Below are positions 24,082-34,853 of a stretch of DNA of 39,589 nucleotides, in pieces. Under the pieces are notes generated by a model that worked only from the letters and a program-made list of their open reading frames with translations, was not told the DNA's origin and did not search any database. Source of the DNA: CAZBGL01 sp964491375 (GTDB lineage: Bacteria; Desulfobacterota; Deferrisomatia; Deferrisomatales; Deferrisomataceae); NCBI GenBank assembly GCA_964491375.1, contig CAZBGL010000132.1, positions 1 through 39,589 of the forward strand. The letters run 5' to 3'. The position numbers were made by a program, and so were the translations under genes. Numbering within the stretch: position 1 is the first letter of the stretch; each line of letters opens with the position of its first letter.

Positions 24082-24947
24082 CCGTTCGTCGGCCCGGCAT
24101 CGGCGCCCGGACACGCGCGTTCGGCCTGGTGGGCCGTCCCGTGGCCCACAGCCTGTCCCCGGCCATGCACAACGCCGCTTTCCGCGCCCTGGGCATGGAC
24201 GCCGTATACCTGGCCTTCGACGTGGCCCCCGAGGAACTCGGGGCGGCCCTGGAGGGGGCGAGGGCCCTGGGCTTCGGAGGGCTCAACGTCACCGTTCCCC
24301 ACAAGGAGCAGGCCCTGGGGTTGGCCGCCCTCGCGGCCCCCTCGGCCCGGCTGACCGGGGCGGCCAACACCCTGGTGCCCACGGAGGCCGGCTGGGAGGC
24401 ACACAACACGGATGTGGAGGGGTTTGCCGGGGCCCTGGCCGAAGACCTGGGCCTCGACCCGCAGGGCCGGCGTTGCTGGATCCTGGGGGCCGGGGGCGCC
24501 GCCCGGGCGGCCGTGGTGGCGCTGGCCCGGGCCCACCCTCAAGAAATCCTCGTGATGAACCGAAACAGGAAGCGGGCGGACCACCTGGCCGCGGCCCTGG
24601 GCCCGGCCGTGGGCGTTCCCCTGCGGGCGGTGGACGTGGACCGGTTCGCCGCACGGGTTCGCCCCGGGGACCTGGTGGTGAGCGCCACCCCCCTGGGGCT
24701 GGACCCGGACGCACGCTGGCCGTGGGACCTCGCAGAGATCCCTCCGGGTCTGTTCGTGTTCGACATGGCGTACCGCGCCGGGGGGGAGACCCCCCTCGTG
24801 CTCCAGGCCCGCGCCGCGGGCCACCGGGCCGTGTCGGGCCGTTCCATGTTGCTGCGGCAGGGGGCGGCCGCGTTCGCGCTGTGGACCGGCCGGCCGCCAC
24901 CGGTCGAGATCATGCGACAGGCCCTCGACGGTGCGCCAGGGCCCTGA
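24078..24947 (+). CDS. aroE: shikimate dehydrogenase
   Basis: 289 aa from ATG at 24078, overlapping the ribF stop. Shikimate-binding SLSP (25-28), catalytic K76 in NVTVPHK and the NTD motif (110-112) are present. The NADP motif is GAGGAARA (137-144), and the cofactor-phosphate loop NRNRKRA (161-167) matches the NADPH-type NRTxxRA of AroE rather than YdiB. Reaction: NADPH-dependent reduction of 3-dehydroshikimate to shikimate in aromatic amino acid synthesis. aroE immediately before pilB is a gene order also known in Geobacter-like bacteria. pilB starts 23 bp downstream. Confidence 0.96.
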   Translation: MTVRRPGIGARTRAFGLVGRPVAHSLSPAMHNAAFRALGMDAVYLAFDVAPEELGAALEGARALGFGGLNVTVPHKEQALGLAALAAPSARLTGAANTLVPTEAGWEAHNTDVEGFAGALAEDLGLDPQGRRCWILGAGGAARAAVVALARAHPQEILVMNRNRKRADHLAAALGPAVGVPLRAVDVDRFAARVRPGDLVVSATPLGLDPDARWPWDLAEIPPGLFVFDMAYRAGGETPLVLQARAAGHRAVSGRSMLLRQGAAAFALWTGRPPPVEIMRQALDGAPGP

Positions 24948-24970
24948 TTTCCCCGTGTCCGAGGCGGCTC

Positions 24971-26665
<1,695 letters not shown>

Positions 26666-26690
26666 CCGGACCCGGGACGGGAGGGAACCC

Positions 26691-27815
26691 ATGGTCACGC
26701 TGCACCAACTCCTGAAGGCCATGATCGAACGCGGCGCGTCCGACCTGCACATCACCGCGGGCTCGCCGCCCCAGCTCAGGGTGGACGGCAAGATGGTCCC
26801 CCTGGACCTGCCGCCCCTGAGCCCGGCCGATGCCAAGAGGCTGTGCTACTCGGTGCTTACCGAGGCCCAAAAGCACCGCTTCGAGGAGGAAAACGAGCTG
26901 GACCTCTCGTTCGGGGTGAAGGACCTGTCCCGCTTCCGGGCCAATATCTTCATGCAGCGGGGCTCGGTGGCCGGCGCGTTCCGGGCGATCCCGTTCCGGG
27001 TGTTCAGCTTCGAGGAACTGGGCCTTCCGCCGGTGGTCCACGAGATCGCCTCCAAGCCGCGCGGGCTGGTGCTCGTGACCGGTCCCACCGGCTCCGGAAA
27101 ATCCACCACGCTCGCCGCGATCATCGACAAGATCAACACCGAGCGCCACGAGCACATCATCACCATCGAGGACCCCATCGAGTACCTCCATCCCCACAAG
27201 AACTGCGTGGTGAACCAGCGGGAGGTGAACTCGGACACGGACAGCTTCAAGAAGGCCCTGAAGTACATCCTCCGCCAGGACCCGGACGTGGTGATGATCG
27301 GCGAGATGCGCGACCTGGAAACCATCGAGGCCGCGCTCACCGTGGCGGAGACCGGGCACCTGTGCTTTGCCACGCTCCACACGAACACCGCGGTGCAGAC
27401 GATCAACCGGATCGTGGACGTGTTCCCGCCGCACCAGCAGCCCCAGGTGCGGGCGCAGCTTTCGTTCGTGCTCGAAGGGATCCTGTCCCAGCAGCTCATC
27501 CCCCGGGCCAGCGGCCGGGGCCGGGCCCTGGCCGTGGAGGTGCTGGTGCCCAACGCGGCCATCCGGAACCTGATCCGGGAGGACAAGATCCACCAGATCT
27601 ATTCCCAGATGCAGATGGGCCAGGACAAGTTCGGCATGCAGACCATGAACCAGTCCCTGTACCACCTGGTGACCAAGAAGATCATCCGCCTCGAGGACGC
27701 CATGCTCCGGAGCCCGGATCCCGAGGAACTGCGCCAGATGCTGCTCAAGGGCTCGCCGGACGTGGTCCAGACCCGCAGGGCCCGGCCCGCCGCCGCGGGC
27801 GCTGTGATGCGCTGA
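26691..27815 (+). CDS. pilT: type IV pilus retraction ATPase PilT
   Basis: 374 aa from ATG at 26691 with GGGAGGG about 6 nt upstream. Walker A GPTGSGKST (about 131-139), Walker B RQDPDVVMIGEMRD, a His box (TLHTNTAVQT) and the PilT-specific AIRNLIRE motif near the C-terminus are all present. It lacks the zinc cysteines and the MshEN domain of PilB. It powers pilus disassembly, needed for twitching and for pulling on surfaces. A short tail after the conserved core (SPDVVQTRRARPAAAGAVMR) is not conserved in the family. pilC follows 37 bp later. Confidence 0.96.
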   Translation: MVTLHQLLKAMIERGASDLHITAGSPPQLRVDGKMVPLDLPPLSPADAKRLCYSVLTEAQKHRFEEENELDLSFGVKDLSRFRANIFMQRGSVAGAFRAIPFRVFSFEELGLPPVVHEIASKPRGLVLVTGPTGSGKSTTLAAIIDKINTERHEHIITIEDPIEYLHPHKNCVVNQREVNSDTDSFKKALKYILRQDPDVVMIGEMRDLETIEAALTVAETGHLCFATLHTNTAVQTINRIVDVFPPHQQPQVRAQLSFVLEGILSQQLIPRASGRGRALAVEVLVPNAAIRNLIREDKIHQIYSQMQMGQDKFGMQTMNQSLYHLVTKKIIRLEDAMLRSPDPEELRQMLLKGSPDVVQTRRARPAAAGAVMR

Positions 27816-27852
27816 AGAAGGTTCCGGGAGCGCCACACGGGGAGAAGCCGCC

Positions 27853-29067
27853 ATGCCGGTGTACAAGTGGGAAGGCCGGACGCGGGACGGGAAGACCCGC
27901 AAGGGCACCATGGAGGCGCCCAACGAGGCCGTGGTCACGGCCCAGCTCCGGGCCCAGGGGATCCTCCCCACCAAGGTGAAGAAGAGCGTGGGGCAGATCG
28001 AGATCAAGATCCCCGGCCTCAAGCCCAAGGTGAAGGTCAAGGACGTGGTGGTGTTCACCCGCCAGTTCGCCACCATGATCGACGCGGGGCTCCCGTTGGT
28101 CCAGTGCCTGGAGATCCTGGCCGGCCAGCAGGAGAACCCGACCTTCAAGGAGGTCATCCTCAAGGTCAAGGAGGACGTGGAGTCGGGGAGCACCTTTGCG
28201 GACGCCCTGTCCAAGCACCCGGCCGTGTTCGACCGCCTCTACGTGAACCTGGTCAACGCCGGCGAGGTGGGCGGCATCCTGGACACCATCCTGAACCGCC
28301 TGGCCGGGTACATCGAGAAGGCCATGAACCTCAAGAAGAAGGTCAAGGGCGCCATGGTGTACCCGGTTACGGTGATCGGGGTGGCCATCCTCGTGGTGGC
28401 GATCATCCTGATCTGGGTGATCCCGGTGTTCCAGCAGATGTTCGCCGGTGTGGGCAAGAACCTTCCCGCCCCCACCCTTTTCGTGATCGCGCTCTCCGAG
28501 TTCACCAAGAAGTACTTCCTGGCCATCCTCCTGGGGATCTTCTTCCTGGGGTTCGTGTTCCGAAGGATCTACCGCACGGAAAAGGGCCGGGTGTTCTTCG
28601 ACCGGCTCTTCCTCAGGCTTCCGGTGTTCGGGGATCTCATCCGGAAGGTGGCCGTGGCCAAGTTCACCCGCACCCTGGGCACGCTCATCAGCTCGGGCGT
28701 GCCCATCCTCGAGGGGCTCGAGGTGGTGGCCAAGACGGCCGGCAACGCCATCGTGGAAAAGGCGATCATCCGCACCCGGGAGTCCATCAGCGAGGGCCGC
28801 ACCATCGCCGAGCCGCTCAAGGAGACCGGGGTGTTTCCCCCCATGGTGGTCCAGATGATCGCCGTGGGCGAGGCCACCGGCGCGCTCGACCAGATGCTCT
28901 CCAAGATCGCGGACTTCTACGACACCGAGGTGGACGAGGCCGTGAGCGCCCTCACCTCGCTCATCGAGCCCCTGCTCATGGTGTTCCTGGGAGGGGCGAT
29001 CGGCGGGCTCGTGGTGGCCATGTACCTTCCCGTGTTCCAGATGGCGGGGGCCATCAGCGGCGGCTGA
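27853..29067 (+). CDS. pilC: type IV pilus inner-membrane platform protein PilC
   Basis: 404 aa from ATG at 27853 (GGGGAG upstream). Two GspF-type cytoplasmic domains are recognisable: VFTRQFATMIDAGLPLVQCL (about 60-80) and the second copy KFTRTLGTLISSGVPILEGL (about 270-290). Membrane segments lie around residues 170-200, 210-240 and 375-400 (VIGVAILVVAIILIWVIPVF, FLAILLGIFFLGFVF, LLMVFLGGAIGGLVVAMYL). It anchors PilB and PilT and transmits their motion to the growing pilus. Length is typical. Confidence 0.96.
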   Translation: MPVYKWEGRTRDGKTRKGTMEAPNEAVVTAQLRAQGILPTKVKKSVGQIEIKIPGLKPKVKVKDVVVFTRQFATMIDAGLPLVQCLEILAGQQENPTFKEVILKVKEDVESGSTFADALSKHPAVFDRLYVNLVNAGEVGGILDTILNRLAGYIEKAMNLKKKVKGAMVYPVTVIGVAILVVAIILIWVIPVFQQMFAGVGKNLPAPTLFVIALSEFTKKYFLAILLGIFFLGFVFRRIYRTEKGRVFFDRLFLRLPVFGDLIRKVAVAKFTRTLGTLISSGVPILEGLEVVAKTAGNAIVEKAIIRTRESISEGRTIAEPLKETGVFPPMVVQMIAVGEATGALDQMLSKIADFYDTEVDEAVSALTSLIEPLLMVFLGGAIGGLVVAMYLPVFQMAGAISGG

Positions 29068-29085
29068 GCGGCCGCGGGATCCCCG

Positions 29086-30705
29086 GTGGATGCGCCGCGT
29101 CGTTCCCGGTTCCAGGGCTATCTGGCAGGCCGTGCGGCGGTGCTCGGCGTGCTGCTGGCCATGGCCGCGGCGTTCCAGGCCCAGCGCGGCGCCGGCACGG
29201 TTCCGCTGGCCGGTTTCTTCGGGCTCACCGCCGCGGCGTTCGGGTTCACCCTCGTGTCCCTTTGGGCGTTGCGAACCGGCGCCGCGGTGTCGGTGTGGGC
29301 CCGGTGCCAGCCCGGATGGGACGTGCTCTACACCACCGGGCTCGTCTTCCTCACGGGCGGGGTGTTCTCGCCCTTCGTCACCCTCTATCCCCTGGCCATC
29401 GTGGGCGGAGCGCTCCTGTTCCACCGCAGGGGCTCCCTGTCCACGGCCACGGGTTCGAGCCTGGCCTATGCCGGGCTCGCCGCCCTCCAGTACACGGGGC
29501 TCATCCGGCCCCTGAACCCCTTTCCCCTTCCCGGGTTGGAGACCGGGCGCGTGCTCGTGCAGCTCGCGTTCAACCTGACGGCGTTCTATGCCGTGGCCCT
29601 CCTGGCGGGGTACCTGGCCGAGGAACTGCGGCGCACCGGCGAGCGCCTCGAGGAAGCCCGGGCCGAGGCCCTGGACCTGGCGCTTCTCAAGGACTCCATC
29701 CTCGAGAGCCTGGGTTCCGGGCTGGTGGCCGTGGACCGGGACGGGCGCGCCCTGTTCTACAACCGGGCGGCCGAGGAACTGCTGGCCCGCGCGGGGTTCG
29801 GCCTGCGACCCGGGGCCGACATGGGCACCCTGTTCGATCTTTCGGGCGGGAGCCGCAACGAGGTGGTCCTGGACGGGGGAGCGCTGGTGCTGGGGTACTC
29901 GGTGTCGCCCCTCCGGGGCCGGGGGGGGGCGTTCCAGGGCCGGATCCTGATCTTCCAGGACCTCACCCAGGTCAAGCGCCTCGAGGAGGAACTGCGGCGG
30001 CAGGACCGCCTGGCCGCGATCGGTCGGCTCGCGGCCGGGCTCGCCCACGAGATCCGGAACCCCCTGGGGTCCCTTTCGGGTTCGGTGCAGGTCCTTCGGC
30101 AGACCCTGGCCCCCGAGGGGGACGACGCGGCCCTGTTCGACATCGTGCTCCGGGAGACGGAGCGGCTGAACCGCCTGGTTACCAACTTCCTCCACTACGC
30201 CCGGCCCGGCCGGGCCACGGTGGGGCCGGTGCAACTGCGGGACCTGGTGGACGAGGTGGCGTTCTTCTTCGCCCAGGACGAAGAAGCCCGGGACCTCCGG
30301 GTGCACAACCGGGTGCCCGCCGACCTGGTGCTGCGGGCCGACCGGGCCCAGATGGAACAGCTCCTGCTCAACCTGTTCCGGAACAGCCGGGACGCCGCCC
30401 CCGCAGGGGTGGAGGTCACGGTGGAGGCCCGGGCCGGGCCCGAGGCGGTGGAGTTGGTGGTGCGCGACAACGGCCCGGGCATGCCGCCCGACGTGGCCGA
30501 ACGGGCCTTCGACCCGTTCTTCAGCCGCAAACCCGGGGGAACCGGCCTGGGGCTGGCCACCGTGCACCGGATCGCCGAGAACCACGGGGCCTCGGTGCGG
30601 CTCGACACCGCGCCGGGCCGGGGCGCCGCGTTCCGGTTCCGGTTCCCCCGGCCGGAACCGGGCATCCGGGAGGAAGCTCCGCGGCACGACGAACCCCAAG
30701 GTTGA
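29086..30705 (+). CDS. pilS: sensor histidine kinase PilS of the PilS-PilR pair
   Basis: 539 aa from GTG at 29086; the ribosome site is weak, but the start sits 18 bp after pilC. Six or so hydrophobic helices occupy residues 10-195, then a PAS domain (about 205-305; SILESLGSGLVAVDRDGRAL). The HisKA box has phospho-acceptor H321 in GLAHEIRNPLGSLSGS. The ATPase domain has N box NLFRNSRDAA, G1 DNGPGMP and G2 GGTGLGL. In Pseudomonas and relatives PilS senses pilin in the membrane and phosphorylates PilR; the same role is inferred here from position next to pilR. Confidence 0.92.
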   Translation: MDAPRRSRFQGYLAGRAAVLGVLLAMAAAFQAQRGAGTVPLAGFFGLTAAAFGFTLVSLWALRTGAAVSVWARCQPGWDVLYTTGLVFLTGGVFSPFVTLYPLAIVGGALLFHRRGSLSTATGSSLAYAGLAALQYTGLIRPLNPFPLPGLETGRVLVQLAFNLTAFYAVALLAGYLAEELRRTGERLEEARAEALDLALLKDSILESLGSGLVAVDRDGRALFYNRAAEELLARAGFGLRPGADMGTLFDLSGGSRNEVVLDGGALVLGYSVSPLRGRGGAFQGRILIFQDLTQVKRLEEELRRQDRLAAIGRLAAGLAHEIRNPLGSLSGSVQVLRQTLAPEGDDAALFDIVLRETERLNRLVTNFLHYARPGRATVGPVQLRDLVDEVAFFFAQDEEARDLRVHNRVPADLVLRADRAQMEQLLLNLFRNSRDAAPAGVEVTVEARAGPEAVELVVRDNGPGMPPDVAERAFDPFFSRKPGGTGLGLATVHRIAENHGASVRLDTAPGRGAAFRFRFPRPEPGIREEAPRHDEPQG

Positions 30706-30715
30706 GGAAGGCTCC

Positions 30716-32086
30716 ATGGAACCGGCCCGGATCCTCGTGGTGGACGACGAACAGAGCATGCGGGACTTCCTGGCCATCCTGCTCCGGAAGGAGGGCTACA
30801 GCGTGGACGCGAGTCCGGACTTCGGCTCGGCCCTCCAGGCCCTGGACCGGGAGAGCTTCGACCTGGTGATCACCGACCTCAAGCTTCCCGACGGCTCGGG
30901 CCTGGACCTGCTGGCCGCCGCCCGTGAACGCGACCCGGACGCGCAGGTGATCGTGATCACCGCGTTCGGCACGGCCGAGACGGCGGTCGAGGCGATGAAA
31001 CGCGGCGCGTACGACTACGTGACCAAGCCCTTCAAGGTGGACGAGATCCAGGTCACGGTGCAGAAGGCGCTGGAGAAGGCGGCCCTGGCACGGGAGAACC
31101 GCGCCCTGAGGCGGCGGCTGGAGGCCATGGAGGCCGGAGGCGAGATCCTGGGGCGAAGCCCCCGGATGGAGCGCGTGTTCCGGATCCTGGAGCGGGTCGC
31201 CCCCACCGGGGTCACGGTGCTGATCTGGGGGGAGAGCGGCACGGGCAAGGAACTGGTGGCCCGCCGGCTCCACGCCCTTTCCGGGCGCAAGGGGCCGTTC
31301 GTGGCCGTGAACTGCTCCGCCATCCCCGAGGGCCTGATCGAGAGCGAGCTGTTCGGCCACGTGAAGGGCAGCTTCACCGGCGCCGTGGCCGACAAGCGCG
31401 GCCTGTTCGAGGAGGCTCACGGGGGCACGTTGTTCCTCGACGAAGTGGGGGAGCTTCCGCTCCACCTCCAGCCCAAGCTCCTGCGGGCCCTGCAGGAGGG
31501 CCGGATCAAGAGGGTCGGCGGCACCCGGGAGATCCCGGTGGACGTGCGGATCGTGTCCGCCACGAACCGGGACCTCGCGGCTGGGGTGCGCGAGGGCCGG
31601 TTCCGCGAGGACCTGTACTACCGCCTCAACGTGGTGGCCCTGGAGATCCCGCCCCTGCGGGAGCGACGGGAGGACATCCCCCTCCTGGCCGTGCACTTCC
31701 TGCGCAAGTACGCCCGGGCGTTCGGCCGGGAGATCCGGGGGTTCACCCGGGAGGCCCTGGAGAGGCTCGAAGCCTATGACTTTCCGGGCAACGTGCGCGA
31801 ACTCGAGAACGTGGTGGAACGGGCCGTGGCCCTGGAGACCGGGGAATACGTCACGTGCGACAGCCTGCCCGAACACCTGTGCGGCCCCCGCCGGGCCGGG
31901 CTCAAAGGACTCCCGGAGCTTCCGGAGGAGGGGCTGGACCTGGAGGCCCTGCTGGCCGATGTGGAAAAGCGCTACCTCCAGGAGGCCCTGCGCCGAACGG
32001 GCGGGAACAAGACCGAGGCGGCCAGGCTCCTGGGGATCTCGTTCCGCTCGTTCCGGTACCGGCTGGAGCGGCTCGGCGTGCACTGA
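30716..32086 (+). CDS. pilR: sigma54-dependent response regulator PilR
   Basis: 456 aa from ATG at 30716 (GAGGAAGG upstream), 10 bp after pilS. Receiver domain 1-120 with acidic pocket D10/D11, phospho-acceptor D54 (ITDLKLPDGSG) and K104. The AAA+ domain has Walker A GESGTGKE (172-179), the sigma54-contact loop as GSFTGA (218-223; the commonest form is GAFTGA) and Walker B GGTLFLDE (236-243). The C-terminal Fis-type helix-turn-helix is RTGGNKTEAARLLGISFRSF. It should activate pilin or other pilus genes from -24/-12 promoters; I did not find a convincing -24/-12 site within the window. Confidence 0.94.
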   Translation: MEPARILVVDDEQSMRDFLAILLRKEGYSVDASPDFGSALQALDRESFDLVITDLKLPDGSGLDLLAAARERDPDAQVIVITAFGTAETAVEAMKRGAYDYVTKPFKVDEIQVTVQKALEKAALARENRALRRRLEAMEAGGEILGRSPRMERVFRILERVAPTGVTVLIWGESGTGKELVARRLHALSGRKGPFVAVNCSAIPEGLIESELFGHVKGSFTGAVADKRGLFEEAHGGTLFLDEVGELPLHLQPKLLRALQEGRIKRVGGTREIPVDVRIVSATNRDLAAGVREGRFREDLYYRLNVVALEIPPLRERREDIPLLAVHFLRKYARAFGREIRGFTREALERLEAYDFPGNVRELENVVERAVALETGEYVTCDSLPEHLCGPRRAGLKGLPELPEEGLDLEALLADVEKRYLQEALRRTGGNKTEAARLLGISFRSFRYRLERLGVH

Positions 32087-32124
32087 GGCGGACAGGCCGC
32101 CCGGTCCCTCACGGGAGGAGCACG

Positions 32125-32931
32125 ATGGAGCGGGACCTCGCCCGGAGCAAGCTCACGGCGTTCGGAGGGCACCTGCTGGCCAGCGCGGCCGCGGCCGCGG
32201 TTCTCGTGTGGCTCTTCATGAAGAAGTGGTTCCCCATGCCCTACTTCGTGGCCGACGGCGGCTGGCAGGGGGTGCGGCTGATCGCGGCCGTGGACGTGGT
32301 GCTGGGCCCGGTCCTGTCGCTCGTGGTGTACAACCCTCGGAAATCCAGGAGGGCCCTGCTCCTGGACTACGCCGTGATCGGTTGCTTCCAGCTCGCGGCC
32401 ATGGGGTTCGGGCTGTGGACGGTCTACACCCAGCGCACCGCCCTGGTGGTGTTCGGGGACGGGGCGTTCTACACGGTCACGGCCGACCAGATGGCGTTCG
32501 TGGGGCAGGCGGCGGCCGAGGTCGCCCAAAAGAGCCCCGGCCGGCCGGCGTACGCCTACATCCGCCTCCCGGACGACCCGGAAGAGGTCCAGGCGATCCG
32601 GCGGCAGGCCCTGGCCACGGGCGTGCCCGTGCACCTGAGGGCGGATCTCATGGAGCCCCTCGACCGGAACGGCCTGGAGCGCATCGCGGCGCATTCCGTG
32701 GACCTGGCCACCCAGATCCAGGGCCTGGAGCCCTACCGCCGCGCCCTCCGGCGTTTCCTGGAACGCCGAGGGCTCGCCCCGGACGAGGTCCTGTTCTTTC
32801 CTCTTTTCTGCCGCTACCGGAGCCTGACCATCGCGTTCCGGCCGGGGGATCCCGCGCCCGCGGGCTGGTTGCCCATCCCCTTCGGCCCGGGCCGCCGGGT
32901 GGAGCCCCCGGCGGACGAACGAACCCGGTGA
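32125..32931 (+). CDS. TfpX/TfpZ-family type IV pilin accessory protein
   Basis: 268 aa from ATG at 32125 with GGGAGGAG about 5 nt upstream. The family pattern is clear: an N-terminal membrane helix (GHLLASAAAAAVLVWLFMKK), WFPMPYFVADGG, a second region LIAAVDVVLGPVLSLVVYNP, a DYAVIGCFQLAAMGFGLW segment, and then a periplasmic-type domain. In Pseudomonas, TfpX/Y/Z proteins are encoded beside particular pilin types and stabilise or modify assembly of that pilin. Here it is 38 bp after pilR rather than next to the pilin. It overlaps, or nearly overlaps, the next gene (GTGACCATG). Confidence 0.82.
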   Translation: MERDLARSKLTAFGGHLLASAAAAAVLVWLFMKKWFPMPYFVADGGWQGVRLIAAVDVVLGPVLSLVVYNPRKSRRALLLDYAVIGCFQLAAMGFGLWTVYTQRTALVVFGDGAFYTVTADQMAFVGQAAAEVAQKSPGRPAYAYIRLPDDPEEVQAIRRQALATGVPVHLRADLMEPLDRNGLERIAAHSVDLATQIQGLEPYRRALRRFLERRGLAPDEVLFFPLFCRYRSLTIAFRPGDPAPAGWLPIPFGPGRRVEPPADERTR

Positions 32932-32933
32932 CC

Positions 32934-34853
32934 ATGCACCCTTCTGAACCCCACCCCTCGGCGCGCACCGACGTAGCCGTGCTCTTGGGCCTCCTGGCCC
33001 TGGCCGTCGCGGTGTACGGCCAGGTGGCCGGGTTTTCCTTCGTCGGCATGGACGACAGCCAGTACCTGGCCGACAACCCGTGGGTGCGCGGGGGGTTGTC
33101 CTGGGAAGGGGTCCGCTGGGCGCTCACCGACACCCGGACCATGTACTGGCACCCGGCCACGTGGCTCTCGTTCATGACCGAGGTCCAGATCTTCGGGATC
33201 AACCCGACGAGCGCCCACCTCGTCAATCTCGCGCTCCACACGGTCAACGCCTTCCTGGTGTATCGGATCGCCCGTTTTCTTCTGGGCGCGTGGGGCCCCG
33301 CAGCCCTGGTCGCCGCTTTCTTTTGCGTCCACCCTCTTCAGGCGGAAAGCGTGGCCTGGGTGGCCGAACGGAAGACCCTGCTCTGCGGGCTGTTCGCGTT
33401 CCTCGCGGTGCTCGCGTACATCGAAGCGTACGCCTCCCGGCCCACTCCCATACGGTACCTGGGTGTGGCGGCTCTTCTTGCCCTGGCCATGGCCGCGAAG
33501 CCCGCGGCGGCCCCCCTGCCGGCGGTGCTCCTGGCGCTGGACCTGTGGCCTTTGGGGCGAACGGGAAACCGACGAACAGCGTGGCTCGTTGCGGAGAAAC
33601 TGCCCCTTCTCCTCCTGGGAATCCTCCTTTCCAGAATCGCCCTTGCGGGCATGGAAGACGCCGGGGTCCGGATCTCCGGGGGCTTCGTTTCGTGGACGCG
33701 CCGGTGGGCCGAGGCCGGCGCTGCCGTGGGCGCGTTTTTCGGCAGAGCCTTTGTGCCCGTCCGCCTCAGCTTCTGGTACCCGCCGCCCGAGAACTTGCCT
33801 GTGGCTGCGTGGTCTGGCGCGCTCCTGGGCACAGGGCTCCTCGCGCTCGCATGGGGGAGCCGTAGGGCAAAACCCTCTGTCACGGTGGGGATCCTGTGGT
33901 ACCTGCTGTTCCTCGCTCCGGGCCTGGGGCTCGAACGGGGGGGGGTGTGGCCGTTCGCCGCCGACCGCTTCCAGTACTTGGCCCTCCCCGGTCTCTGGGT
34001 GGCCGTGACCGAGGCGTGCCGCGCAGGGCTCTCGTCCAGGCCGGCGCGGTGGCTCTGCGTCTCGGCGGCGCTCGGAACGCTCGCCGGGACCACGTGGAGC
34101 CAAACCGCTCACTGGAGGGACGGTCCCACCCTTTTCCGCTATGCGCTGGAGGTGGAACCCCGAAAGAACATCCAGGCGTTGAACGAACTGGGCATCGTCT
34201 TGGCCAGGGAGGGACGGCTGCACGAGGCGGCCGCGTTGTTCCGGCGGGCGCTGGCCCGCTCCCCCTGCTACCTCAAGGCCCGGAACAACCTGGCTCTGGC
34301 ATGGGCCGAGCTGGGACGCCTCGACAAGGCGATAAAGGAGGCCGATGCGCTTCTGCGGTGCCGTCCCGACGACGTGGAGGGGCTACGGTTGAAGAGCCGG
34401 CTCCTTGCAGAGCTTGGCCGCCTCGACGAGGCGGCTGCCACGTGCATCCGCGCGCTCGAGATGGATCCGGACGACCCAGACCTCCTCGCCGAGCTCGGCC
34501 GGATCCGGCTGCTCCAGGGGCACGGCGAACAGGCCGTACGGCTGTTGGAGCGGGCTGTTCAGAAAGGTCCGACGGACCGCGGGGCCGCCCTCCGCGATCT
34601 GGGAGCGGCACTTCTGTTGACGAACCGCAACGCCCGGGCCGAGCGGGCGCTCCGGAAGGCGCTGGCCGCATCCCCCACGGATCCGGACCTCCTGGCGAAC
34701 CTGGGGCTGTCCGTGGCCCGCCAGGGCCGGTGCGAAGAGGCGGAAGGCTATCTGATCCGGGCGCTGGCCTTGGAACCCGGGCACCCGGCGGCCCGGGCGA
34801 GCCTGCGCCGGATCCGCGCAGGAGGGGGGTGTACGCACCCGAACGGACCCTAA
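32934..34853 (+). CDS. multi-spanning membrane protein with C-terminal TPRs, GT-C/TMTC-like
   Basis: 639 aa from ATG at 32934; a GTG at 32928 overlapping the previous stop is the alternative. About 10-12 hydrophobic segments (residues 10-400) are followed by about six TPR units (about 405-625; IQALNELGIVLAREGRLHEA, LKARNNLALAWAELGRLDKA). Near the N-terminus, GFSFVGMDDSQYLADNPWV carries the acidic pair typical of GT-C glycosyltransferases in the first periplasmic loop, with YWHPATWLS and VAWVAERKTLLC, as in TMTC-like proteins. I infer a membrane glycosyltransferase using a lipid-linked sugar, perhaps acting on a pilus protein. Enzyme activity is not shown. Third codon positions look less GC-rich than in the pil genes. 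It ends in a 4 nt convergent overlap with the next gene. Confidence 0.72.
   Translation: MHPSEPHPSARTDVAVLLGLLALAVAVYGQVAGFSFVGMDDSQYLADNPWVRGGLSWEGVRWALTDTRTMYWHPATWLSFMTEVQIFGINPTSAHLVNLALHTVNAFLVYRIARFLLGAWGPAALVAAFFCVHPLQAESVAWVAERKTLLCGLFAFLAVLAYIEAYASRPTPIRYLGVAALLALAMAAKPAAAPLPAVLLALDLWPLGRTGNRRTAWLVAEKLPLLLLGILLSRIALAGMEDAGVRISGGFVSWTRRWAEAGAAVGAFFGRAFVPVRLSFWYPPPENLPVAAWSGALLGTGLLALAWGSRRAKPSVTVGILWYLLFLAPGLGLERGGVWPFAADRFQYLALPGLWVAVTEACRAGLSSRPARWLCVSAALGTLAGTTWSQTAHWRDGPTLFRYALEVEPRKNIQALNELGIVLAREGRLHEAAALFRRALARSPCYLKARNNLALAWAELGRLDKAIKEADALLRCRPDDVEGLRLKSRLLAELGRLDEAAATCIRALEMDPDDPDLLAELGRIRLLQGHGEQAVRLLERAVQKGPTDRGAALRDLGAALLLTNRNARAERALRKALAASPTDPDLLANLGLSVARQGRCEEAEGYLIRALALEPGHPAARASLRRIRAGGGCTHPNGP

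Noticed and set aside
30716..32086. PilR GSFTGA loop as a loss of sigma54 contact
   Set aside because: Ser in the second position is a tolerated variant among sigma54 activators; the remaining motif is intact.
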